A DNA stretch of 64,000 bases from assembly GCF_963676685.1 (NCBI RefSeq), contig NC_092356.1, forward strand, positions 20,881,750 through 20,945,749, read 5' to 3'. The DNA comes from Mytilus edulis. Taxonomy: Eukaryota; Mollusca; Bivalvia; Mytilida; Mytilidae. Below, piece after piece: positions 1 through 10,745 of the stretch. Positions within the stretch are counted from its first letter, which is position 1; the number at the start of each line of letters is the position of its first letter. Both the position numbers and the translations under genes were made by a program. The notes under the pieces are model-generated. The model was not told where the DNA came from. It made no database searches and was given only the letters and a program-made list of their open reading frames with translations.

Positions 1-740
1 GCTGGTGGACTATCAGTTTAGCTTATTAGTTGGTACTTCGGTGCTGATATGATTTATAACAAACTATTTAAAATTACCCTTTATACATTTATAAATTATA
101 CTGATACTGAGGTTTCAACTCCCTCAGGCAAAGAAGGCCTGTTATAGATTTTAGAATTTTTAAGGTCCTTTTTGGTTTAAAGTTCTGCAACGGTTTCGTT
201 CCTTACGTATCCTTGACTTTCAAGTATTTGGCTTTGTGTTCCTGATTAAGATAAATCCAACAAAATGTTCTGGACGCATCAAATTAATAACTTGTTGTTT
301 ACTTTTTTAATTGTTTTATGCAGAATACAAAAAGAAGACATTTGCCTGACAATGAAGTGGTATTGTTATTAATGTGGTTAGCAATTGAAACAATTGTTAT
401 AAAAATGTAAATACAAAATTTAAACTTATTTTCAGTCCCTATACGAGTGTGAAGAAAAGCGAGGTGGAAATTGAGGCGTTTACATACAAGTTAGAGGAAT
501 AGCTAGAATAAAACCAAGATCAATCAACATGAGACAATGCCCGTACAACCTCAGAAATTTTACCGTTGTTATCTATTAGTTTGATATGTTTGAGCTTCTG
601 ATTAGGAACTTTGTTTTGAATTTCGAAGTTCAGTATAATTGTTATTTTACTTATCATGTTTGGTAGATTAAGACAACATGAAGTGTTATAACTGTAGTGT
701 AAACATGGATATATGCGTCATGTATGTACATGTCAATTTT
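1..740. repeat. Left copy of a ~740-bp direct duplication
   Basis: This block is nearly identical to 1923-2677, at an offset of about 1922 bases. Both contain the CTGGTGGA..TATCAGTTTAGC start and the TGTACATGTCAATTTT end. It may be cut by the window edge. No convincing coding potential was seen. Confidence 0.85.
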
Positions 741-1040
741 TTCTTATGTACTTTTGTACGATGGAATTCGAAAGTCGGCGAATAAAAGATTTGATGAGTC
801 TATTGTTTGATTTTTTTAACGAGTTCTTTTCTCAGGTCTTTTCAAACTGCTTATGAAAAGAAGCACACTTGTGCCCTTCAGACCAATGATACTCGCTGAA
901 ACTGGTATTTTTGAGACATAATGAGATGTTTCTTATTTAACTGCCTTTAGGAAAAATGTTACTTCTAATATTCGTCCTAGATAAAAGTTCTGTTGTTATT
1001 AAATTCAACTGGCTACAGACTGTTCCCCGATTGACTTATT

Positions 1041-1349
1041 TGTCTCGTTATTTTCAAAGGAAAATAAGTTTTCATGTATATTGGCATCTTTTAAAGATAG
1101 TTAGAGACAGCAAGAAAAGATTTGATAAAACAGAAATTGTATGATAAACAATTAGGGAATACATACAATATCTAGATATGATTTCAGTGTAGACTTATTA
1201 TGTTATAATATCATCTGTCAACTAATGAATTAATGCTTCCTCTTCCGTTCATGACAGCTAAAGACGTCACTGCTAGATTTATTTCATAAATATTTAATTC
1301 AAGGTTACATAAAATATTAAAGTTTTTGAACGAGGCTTAGAAACTCGTA
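1041..1349. repeat. Inner direct repeat, copy 1
   Basis: It matches 1521-1829 at an exact offset of 480 bases, sharing TGTCTCGTTA at the start and AACGAGGCTTAGAAACTCGT at the end. The short ORF over this block is repeat-derived. Confidence 0.85.
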
Positions 1350-1350
1350 A

Positions 1351-1500
1351 AATTTGAAAATGCCTGTACCAAGTCAGGATTATGACAGTTTTTGTCCATT
1401 CGTTTTTAATGCGTTTTGTTATTTGATTTTGCCATGTGATTATGGACTTTCCCAATTGATCTTCCTCTAAGTTAAGTATTTTTGTGATTTTACTTCTTTT
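1351..1500 (+). repeat. Dispersed repeat (CCTGTACCAAGTCAGGA type)
   Basis: This stretch lies between the two inner repeats and resembles 10565-10710, sharing the ACCAAGTCAGGA..TATGACAG start and the ATTTGATTTTGCCAT..GATTA core. It is probably the tail of a retroelement or SINE. Confidence 0.6.
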
Positions 1501-1520
1501 TTTTTCGAATAAGTCTTATC

Positions 1521-1829
1521 TGTCTCGTTATGGTCAAAGGGAAATAAGTTTTCAGGTATTTTTGCATCTTTTCAAGATAGTTAGAGACAGCAAGAAAAGA
1601 TTTGATAAAACAGAAATTGTATGATAAACAATTAGGGCATGTATACAATACCTAGATATGATTTCCGTGTAGACTTATTATGGTATAATATCATCTGTCA
1701 GCTAATAAATTAATGCTTCCTCTTACGTTCATGACAGCTAAAGACGTCACTGCTTGATTTATTTCATAAATATGCAATTCAAGGTCACATAAAATATTAA
1801 AGATTTTGAACGAGGCTTAGAAACTCGTG
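1521..1829. repeat. Inner direct repeat, copy 2
   Basis: Second copy of 1041-1349, with scattered substitutions only. Confidence 0.85.
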
Positions 1830-1922
1830 TAAGTCGAAGTTTACGAAATCAAGAAAAGCGCTTCGTACGCATCAATTTAAAAAGGTTGTTTTCATTTTCT
1901 ATGCGAATGTTTCGATACCAAT

Positions 1923-2677
1923 ACTGGTGGAGTATCAGTTTAGCTTAGTAGTTGGTACTTCGGTGCTGGCATGATTTATAACAAACTATCTAATATAAGC
2001 CCTTTATAAATTTATAAATTATACTGATATTAAGGTTTCAACTCCTTAAGGCAAAAAAGGCCTTTTATAGATTTTAGAATTTTTAAGGTCCTTTTTGGTT
2101 TAAAGCTCTGCAACGGTTTCGTTCCTTACATATCCTTGACTTTCAAGTATTTGGCTTTGTGTTCCTGATTAAGATAAATCCAACAAAATGTTCTGGACGC
2201 ATCAAATTAATAACTTGTTGTTTACTTTTTTAATTGTTTTATGCAGAATACAAAAAGAAGACATTTGCCTGACAACGAAGTGGTATTGTTATTAATGTGG
2301 TTATCAATTGAAACATTTGTTATAAAAATGTAAATACAAAATTTAAACTTATTTTCAGTCCCTATACGAGTGTGAAGAAAAGCGAGGTGGAAATTGAGGC
2401 GTTTACATACAAGTGAGAGGAATAGCTAGAATAAAACCAAGATCAATCCACATGAGACAATGCCCGTACAACCTCAGAAATTTTACCGTTGTCATCCATT
2501 AGTTTGTGTGTTTGAGCTTCTGATTTTGCCATCTGATTAGGAACTTCGTTTTGAATTTCGAAGTTCAGTATAATTGTGATTTTACTTACTATGTTTGGTA
2601 GATTAAGACAACACGAATTGTTATAACTGTAGTGTAAACATGGGTATATGCGTCATGTATGTACATGTCAATTTTAT
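1923..2677. repeat. Right copy of the ~740-bp direct duplication
   Basis: Second copy of 1-740. It carries a short extra stretch near 2525 (a TTTTGCCATCTGATTAGGA phrase) that the first copy mostly lacks. Confidence 0.85.
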
Positions 2678-2699
2678 TTTTTTGTTTTGGCTAAATTAG

Positions 2700-5600
2700 T
2701 TAAATGTTGACCATCTGAAAAAAAATGAACAAAAACAAAAAAAACAAAATCAGTATTTACTTATGTGTAATATTTAAAGTTGAAATTAAAGCAAACAATA
2801 CAACTATAGGCGTTAACGCGTTTACGCATCTCGAGTTAATGTAATTAGTTACGATATGATTGGTTTAACGCCGTCAAGTGGTGAACCTTATTTTTCTGTA
2901 TGACATATATGAAGTCAGGAGATTTTATTCGGATTCCGAAAGGGTTAGTAAAATTCATGGGATTTGGCGAATTGGTTGATTCCATGCATGAGAAGGACAC
3001 ATATTTTTTTAGAACTATGTGTAAAAGGTTACCATCTAAATATAATGTTTCTTCTTATATAATTTCAAAGGAAACTTGTTTTCATTTGACGGATCAATAT
3101 TTTTCAGTAAGCACTGCCTGTTGAACATATAATTCGTCGACCACAGCTCAAAAAACGTGATGCTGTTGACAAATATCTTCAGGCTGATAATAAATCCACT
3201 GTTGCTTGTCCAAATTATACACTCCTCAGCATTCATAGCAAAACACGTTTCAACACTGCAAATTGAAACAAGAAACTTTATAAAAATATTAATCAGATTA
3301 AGGTGGTAATTTATAAGTTAATGTTGAAAATAAAAACAGTTAGTTTGTGTTCGACATGGAGATTACAATTTTAGATTTTAAGGCAAATTTTAAAGATATG
3401 ATATTGTTACCAAAACGGCCTAAAGGCTGAAAATCTAAATGAACAGACCCTGTGTTGTCTGATTTTTTTCCCCGATATCAAACACGAATTTAAAAGTTGG
3501 TTGTAGAAAATAGAATATGCGGGCCATCGGATAACATTTGTTGAACCCGATTGTTAATATAATTTGAAAAAGTAGACACTATACACCGTTTCAAGCTGGT
3601 GCCCACAATGTCCGAAATTCTAATATAACGTGCTTCTTTCGCCTTGTGAATAAACCCCTGCTCTAAATCCAATACAATGTGTTTGCACATGCGTATATTG
3701 ACTACTGCAAAATAATGAATTTTATCAAATTGGCATGCATTTGATATATTTCATTAACTTAAAATTCTTCCAAACTCATTTAAATGATGTACATGTTGTT
3801 ACTAATTTATTTATTAAACCTGTAATGTGTTGCAATTAGAAATGGACATATTTGACTTAGATACGACATACGTTCATGCTGGCTATTCATACTCCTCCCT
3901 CTGAAAAATCACAATGCCAGTCATGTGCTGGTTTACAAACAAAAAAAGGAGTTTCGAGGAAGAGCCTACACAAACCTTCTACACTCATACACATCAAACA
4001 TAGAAATTACCTTAAGTGTGCTAATCAGAATCGAAATAATTGATGCAAGCTATTCTGTTTTGTAGTTTTAACATGGGTAGGCATTATATTCGTATTATTT
4101 TAGCCCTCACTATATGCTCGGGCAAAGATATTCACGAATATAAACATATCCATGTAAAAACTACAATAAAGTATAGCTTGCGTCAATTATTTCTTAAACA
4201 ATACGAAACTAATGATCGCATTGTTTACTGGTAATAAACTCTGTTCTGCAAATAATAAATCATAGATTTATCGATTCCGTTTTCACAATATAGCTTAATT
4301 AGCAGCAACAAAAGTTATCATGCAACTTTAACAAAGGGAAAGGAGTTAAATAACCATATACAACCATACACGTAATTGTAGTACAAAATTGCAACGTGCA
4401 TATCAGTATCGTCTGTATGCATTGATACATAATTCATCGCTTATATTTTATTCCAAAGGTATAGCGGATCCACATTATGAATTGCTATAATAAAAGTTGT
4501 GTAAAAAGAAATTTGTGACCAATTACCATGGAAATCCAAAGTGACTCTCAAACATTTGGTACTTTCATCATACCCCGGTCGTTTTTACTTGGTATTATTT
4601 TTAATAAAAAAAAATGTGATGGATTATATGTGGATTGTTAAAATTACTTTTATTTCAACCGTTTTCAGATTTAATAATATGAAATCTCTGTGAGGGTTAT
4701 GTTTTTTTACCGATGTGAATAAATTCCATGAGAAATGTTTAGGTCCATATTTACATGGTTCAGTTTAAATGATTTAGAGTTCACACAATGGTGCTGGTGA
4801 CATAACGTGACACATGTATTCTTTATGAGATTTCAAATTATTTATCAAATATCATGAAGGCAAATATATGGCTAAGTACATTTTTTTTTTATCTACCATG
4901 ACTATGGACAACGTTTTTCTCCTACTATTGCATTTCAACATAGATAGTTGGAAAGTGTTGTCCTTTCCTCCCATACATCACGTATCCAACGGTTGGGTGG
5001 ACGCTGCATATTTAAAAAAAAATTAAGGAGAAGAATTTGTATAAGTGACTTGTCACTTTTCCAATCAATGTATTGTATTTATTTATCTGTTTCTGAATAA
5101 AATATTGTTTACACTAAAAAAAAACAATTATCTCCTGTGGCATGGTTTCCACTCTTCAATATTCCTTTCTTTCTAAAAAAAACATTTTGAAATTTTCAGG
5201 AAAGTACATTCAAATGTTTTACCTCAATTTACAGATTACACCTGCAGATTCCTGATATAGGAAGGATCCCAGCTTCTTTTGTCCCCGACGTTTTCTACAT
5301 GACATTGTTTATTAAATTCCAAAGTTTCAAGTCGTTTAAGCTCTTTTGTCCTCATTTCAAATTAAGGCGACAATCTTTATGGTTTTATGACCTGTAAAAA
5401 ATTTACATACTTTTAAGTGCATATAGGTGAAATACCATCAAGTCAAAGTACGTCACATCCGGTTGCATACGAAAAAGGGTCGAACAAAATATTACCTTGA
5501 ATTTGATCCTACTTTTAACTGTGATAAAAAAAAATGCTGGGTCATAAACATTTATTTGGTGTGTTTCAAAGCACCAGTGTTATTTACATGATGCTCCTAT

Positions 5601-5750
5601 AAAACAATTTGATAAACTGAGCAAATGTTGAGAAAAGCTTGTCCACACGGAAAAAGGTAAAAACATTTAATTGGTTAATTTCCAGTAATGGTTATTTTCT
5701 TATGTGTAATGTTCAATCTCAAAACTGCTAGAAGAGTTCTTTCACCAATT
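2700..5750. other. Intergenic DNA without recognised genes
   Basis: No gene was recognised in this AT-rich stretch. A fragment at about 2990-3110 (AGAACTAT..ATAATTTCAAAGGAAACTTG) recurs at 6690-6790, so it is a dispersed repeat. The short ORFs here show no domain, signal peptide or exon structure. Confidence 0.6.
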
Positions 5751-5754
5751 TTCA

Positions 5755-6448
5755 CCTCCATCTTTAATAAAATCAGAGCTACAAAACAAATCCGCTTTTC
5801 TTTAAGACTGGAATTACAAACCCAGTACTAAAAAAGCTGAAGGATCCAACATTAGTAGAAAGTTAGAGAGGAATCACAGTGACACCAACAATCACCAAAC
5901 TATTTGAATATGTTCTGTTACAACGTCTTACCAAAAACTTTATCCAAGCAAACATGCAATTTGGTTTTACAGAAGGGGTCTCTATTCTTGTATCTGCCTT
6001 TCTCGTAGCAGAATGTAAATCAGAATCCAAACACGTAACTTTAAAACCGTTATATATGATTGCGGTAGACAGCCAAACTGTATTTGACGTGGTTTCTCAC
6101 ATCATTCTTCAAGATAAACTGTATGAATGTGGCATACATCCAAAACTTTGGTCCATGGTCATATATCTTTATACAGACATGTCCTCAAAAATAAAATGGA
6201 AAGGTGAAATAAGTGACAAATTTCCAATACAACAAGGAGTACGACAAGGTAGAATCATTTCCATTCACCTATATCAGGTTTACATCAACAACGTATTGAG
6301 TGAACTAATAAAAAGCCGTGTAGGAATGAAAATTGGCAATATTTACATTATGTACAATTGTTATCGAGCCTTAGACTTTTGTCGAAAAAGCTTCTTGCCA
6401 AGTTTGGTACAAATCCAGGATAGTTTAAGAAAGTTATTAAAATTTTAA
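5755..6448 (+). pseudogene. Decayed non-LTR retrotransposon reverse transcriptase
   Basis: The translation shows the order of RT motifs typical of non-LTR (LINE-type) elements: a K-G-I-T-N-P-V-x-K phrase, then RGITVTPTITKLFE, then D-x-Q-x-x-F-D-x-V-x-H, then IQQGVRQGRIIS..LYQVYINNVL. It is broken. A TAG at 5864-5866 interrupts the region just before RGIT, the frame shifts again further upstream, and no YxDD catalytic box follows. The open part (5879-6448) has no ATG start. Its last ~22 codons come from a separate hairpin repeat rather than from RT. It is a dead fragment with no endonuclease domain nearby. The clade was not determined. Confidence 0.8.
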
Positions 6449-6660
6449 AAACTTTAACCAAAGCTTGTTTATGATCAAAAGCTAGTATCTAGAAGGAAAT
6501 TTTGTTAAAATGTTGTACCTATTTTTAACTTATAAATGAACTTAGTTTTTTCTTTCATTTAATATTACATGCAGTCTGCAGTTAAAGTTTTAAAACATTT
6601 ATGAGATTCATAAACTATCCTGGATTTTTACCAAACTTGGACAGAAGCTTTTTACAATCA
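6377..6660. repeat. Imperfect inverted repeat (fold-back)
   Basis: The left arm (about 6377-6428, CAAGTTTGGTAC..ATCCAGGATAGTTT) is the reverse complement of the right arm (about 6608-6660, AAACTATCCTGGAT..ACCAAACTTGG). The arms contain AAGCTT and enclose about 180 bp. It overlaps the end of the RT fragment and supplies that ORF's C-terminus. Confidence 0.75.
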
Positions 6661-6689
6661 AAAGATTCCATGCAACAGAAGGATAAATA

Positions 6690-6790
6690 TATATTTTTAG
6701 AACTATATATCAAGGGTAACCATATAATGTTTTTTTTCTAATATAATTTCAAAGGAAACTTGTTTTCATTTGACGCATCAATACTTTTCT
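6690..6790. repeat. Dispersed repeat copy
   Basis: It shares AATTTCAAAGGAAACTTG and flanking words with 2990-3110. A weaker relative may lie near 61590. The rest of 6800-7770 holds nothing I can name beyond a poly-A run near 7600. Confidence 0.55.
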
Positions 6791-7770
6791 GCCTATCGAG
6801 GGAAATATTTTTATTTGTTTTTTTTTCTCATTTTTGTTGAGCCTGCGATTAGCAGCAAAAGTAGGCGAGACACTGGGTTCTGCTGAACCCTTACAAAAGT
6901 TCAAATTCAACAAAGACAAGCAGGGGAACTCAATGTTGGTATTACACCTATACGAGAGAAATAGTTCTTGGAACGTCGGATGTACCAAAATAGGACTTGA
7001 AAAAAAGGCAAATATTTACTATCCTTTTTAAATTTTATCTAATTTTATCGCAGAATATCATTAACACCGGATAGAGTTTATCCCGAAGCAAAGAACCAAT
7101 GATTGCAAAAGTACATATTCTAATACCCGTACATTAAACAACAATGGCCCCATATATCTGTAGATTTTTTTCGCTATATTGACATACACGTTGTTGCTTA
7201 TTTCGAAATACTGTGTTATTCAACTTCAAATGTTCAAAGCATTCGTTCTACGAATACTGCACGTGTATGGTGAATGATAGATGCGTTTTTATTACTTTTG
7301 AACTCGTTTCATGCTACGTTGAACAGGTACCTCCCATCCGATTCTGACAATTTGAAAAGAGAATCACCCTAAATTAAACGTATTCTATCTTAGAAAATAC
7401 TGTCACAAAACTTTACTTGTCAGAAAAAGGTAAGAATATAATCATGGAAATATTAATTTGACTTTACCTGGATTCGCATTTGTTTTATTTTCTACCGCTT
7501 CGGAGGTACTTATATCCAATGGTGACGCTATACAGTAGTTTAGGAAGAAAATAACCTTACCCGGTCATTACTTTAAATAAGCAGAATCGTGGGAAATAAA
7601 AAAAAAAAAAAAAAAATACACAATAACGGACCATTTTAAAATTGCTAGAAAATTCTTGTTGACGTCTCTTATTGAACAGACAAAATTGCAAAGACGCTTA
7701 TAACATACATCGAGGAATACGTATGAATCATAGTTGATCAATTTTCAGAAAACAAAGGAGAGACAAAATA

Positions 7771-8132
7771 AAATCTAAGGTAGCCAACATATTTATCATG
7801 ACTCAATATTTTGAATAAATTTGGGCGTTTCAAACTTTGTTCTTTAACAGAATTAATTAAAGTTCTTGCGATAACAGTGTTTTGCGAATTAAAATCTAAG
7901 GTAGCCAACATATTTATCATGACTCAATATTTTGAATAAATTTGGGCGTTTCAAACTTTGTTCTTTAACAGAATTAATTAAAGTTCTTGCGATAACAGTG
8001 TTTTGCGATTTAAAATCTAAGGTAGCCAACATATTTATCATGACTCAATATTTTGAATAAATTTGGGCGTTTCAAACTTTGTTCTTTAACAGAATTTATT
8101 AAAGTTCTTGCGATAACAGTGTTTTGCGGATT
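7771..8132. repeat. Three tandem copies of a 121-bp unit
   Basis: The phrase AAATCTAAGGTAGCCAACAT begins at 7771, 7892 and 8013, giving a period of 121. The copies are almost identical, which indicates recent amplification. The opposite-strand ORF over them is incidental. Confidence 0.95.
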
Positions 8133-8171
8133 AATATTAATGTTATGCGTTGTTTTCCTGTAATCAAGTCT

Positions 8172-8312
8172 GCACTACTGCAAATCTCCGGCGCAGAAAT
8201 CACATATCCGTTCCGTTCAATACGTTGTAACACTATACTCAATATATTAAGTGCAGTATTGCGGAGCATGTATGGAACGGATATGAACTCTGCGCCGGAG
8301 ATTGCACTACTG
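8172..8312. mobile_element. 123-bp MITE with 9-bp target duplication, copy 1
   Basis: The direct repeats GCACTACTG at 8172-8180 and 8304-8312 flank a 123-bp element (8181-8303). Its ends are inverted (AATCTCCGGCGCAGA inward from both sides, continuing to CATATCCGTTCC). It has no coding capacity and is non-autonomous. A 9-bp duplication fits Mutator-like or Merlin-like transposition, but the superfamily is not proven. Confidence 0.85.
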
Positions 8313-8806
8313 TTAGTGAACATTTGGTCATCATCTAGTGTTCCTTTTGCTTAGCCGTCAGGACTTTGGTATTGGTATGATTCGAATGATAAAAGCACTC
8401 TTCATTTTATAAAGGGATGCTTTCAAACTTAATACAAATATGTAAAGGCAAAGTTAAACAAGTTAATGAGTTATAATAGCAAAGCACACATACTCAACCG
8501 ATGGTGTTCTAGTAGTATTTAAAATACAAAACTAAGTTAACATTTTTCCAAATATTGTTTCTAAATGTTTATCTTTATAGTATTATTCAATATGATAACA
8601 AAATGACTTACCGAAGAATAAGCAGTCGGAAACCATCTACTGCACATAAACTTTCTTCCATTTATAGTGCTTTAAATAATTACAAACGAGAGTTATTCGC
8701 TGGAAAAGTTCTCGGTAAAATAGTGTAGCTCTTTATTCATGATTTTAATTTGATTAGCATGGTTAGGTTTGACAAGAATTTGAAGAACTATGTATGGCAA
8801 CGGGTC

Positions 8807-8947
8807 ATGTTAACACAATCTCAGGCGCAGAGCTCACATCCGTTCCGTACTTACTTCGTATCACTACACTAAATATGACGTCATTGTATTATAGTGTATT
8901 AAGTATACGGAAAGGAAACGAGCGCTGTACGGAAATTGATGTTAACA
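8807..8947. mobile_element. 123-bp MITE with 9-bp target duplication, copy 2
   Basis: The direct repeats ATGTTAACA at 8807-8815 and 8939-8947 flank a 123-bp element (8816-8938). The left end, CAATCTCAGGCGCAGAGCTC, matches copy 1; the right end has diverged. Equal length and equal duplication size mark one family. Confidence 0.8.
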
Positions 8948-10330
8948 CTGCTCACTCATACAAACTATATAGCCATATATTTTGTCTATTAAGTACATGT
9001 ACAGAAACAGCTACACGATCGGAATTGTAGTACTTTTATATTAATATTCTAAAAAAATGAAACTGCACTTTACAAGTGTCCCTTAAATAATATCGGAGAA
9101 CAGAGTTCTATGAATTTAAAGTGTACATTTTTATAAAGAATTTTCTGAGATAATTAAGAAATAATATATTTATCCAATTATGAAAATCATACTTTACCAA
9201 TCACCTGCAACACTATTACCATGATTACCATAAAAAATGTAATGTACCGATAATTTTTTGACAACTGCAGCGAAAGATTTCCTGCATTAAATAAAGTGTT
9301 ACTCTGTTGATATACATTTGTAAATCACAATTTATATGCAACAATTGACAATCTGTTTCGGAAAACACGAACGATATAACATCTAAATATAAGCAAGCAA
9401 TAGATAATTGATCTGACTTTTAACATGTTTAATGATAATTCTTTTAAATAGGCATTCAAAACTATACTTACAAATCTAATAAATGTTTTATTAAAGCGAA
9501 ATATAAACAAAAGATGATAACATAATAAATATTTTACCAGTACCTGTAGTGACGACTATCATTGTCCGATCTTCTTGATATATATCGACTCACTCCAAAA
9601 AGGGTTTTATTAGTTGTATATAGGATAAGTGCTGCGGCGCTTTCAGTTCATGCATTAAGTATTTTATTCATATATACAATTTAAATGTTAATAACATGCC
9701 GTATTCTTATCTACAGCTTTAATTAATATAATTAATATAATAATGCCGCGATATAAATATTAAGTTATAGAAATTAAACATAGTGTTCACGCAATTGTCT
9801 GTTTCTAAATACGCCGCGCGAAACTATTTCTCGTCATTTGTCAATGTAAATATAAATATGAAAATGATATAAATATGAAATATGATAATGGTATGAATGT
9901 ATACATATAATAATGAAATAACAGATAAATAAAATACTGAAAACAATTTACAAAACACAATGAATACATTTATCCGGTGACATACACAAACACTATCCAT
10001 ATGGTGATCACTGCTTTCTATATTATATTATTATATAAGACAACCATTTAAATAAACAGGAACAAGGAATATTTACTTTGAACGACTAAATTATTTTACT
10101 CGCGTAGTGGTTTTAACTATATGTAGATTCTTCAAAATTCTAAAGAACTTCTGAATGATTTTAAATCTCGGTTTGTTTCTGAAATTAGTTCTAATAAAAC
10201 TTTTGATTTTTAAAACCCTGTCTACCACCACTCGCCATGTAAACCTTTTTTTTTTTAATACTTTGAACGACACAGTTATTTTATATTTCTTCCTATGTGA
10301 GGTTTACATTTTCTGACGTCATACATGCGA
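8948..10330. other. Intergenic DNA downstream of gene A, no recognised exon
   Basis: If gene A has membrane and tail exons like B, they should lie on the minus strand below 10746. I searched this stretch and found no convincing small exon, hydrophobic exon or NPMY-type tail. The ORFs are AT-rich and featureless. Confidence 0.4.
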
Positions 10331-10715
10331 AGCAATGAATGTGGTTTTAAATTTGATAGATGCTTTTTGTGTTTTTTAGTTAAACATTTGTTGGTTTTGA
10401 AATAGTTACACAGTGATGACTGATGTATCAATATTTTGAATATGTGACCTATTATGTCTGTTTTGTCCATACGCTGCTGTAAATGTAATAGAATTTGATG
10501 CGACTGTCGTGTAAGTGAGGGGTTTGGCGCTGTGGAACCGTGTTTGATCCAACATTGTCTACATTTGAATACCTGTACCAAGTCAGGAATATGACAGTTG
10601 CTGTCTATTCGTTTGATCTGTTTTATCATTTGATTTTGCCATTTGATTAGGGACTTTTCGTTTTCATCGGAGTTCGGTATTTTTATGATTTAACTTTTTA
10701 ACATATATTATCATC
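10330..10715. repeat. Dispersed repeat with a spurious 117-aa ORF
   Basis: It contains the ACCTGTACCAAGTCAGGA phrase and the tail seen at 1351-1500. The minus-strand reading frame over it (to 10629) looks like repeat translation rather than a host gene. Confidence 0.55.
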
Positions 10716-10745
10716 CAGGGTCTACATATTTATAGGGTTACTTAC

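Noticed and set aside
2900-3124. 74-aa ORF at 2900 and its minus partner
   Set aside because: Their central part is a dispersed repeat that recurs at 6690-6790.
8601-8665. Possible minus-strand exon MEESLCAVDG.. with GTAAGT donor
   Set aside because: A start and a good donor, but no acceptor partner or family match; it does not fit the missing 3' exons of A.
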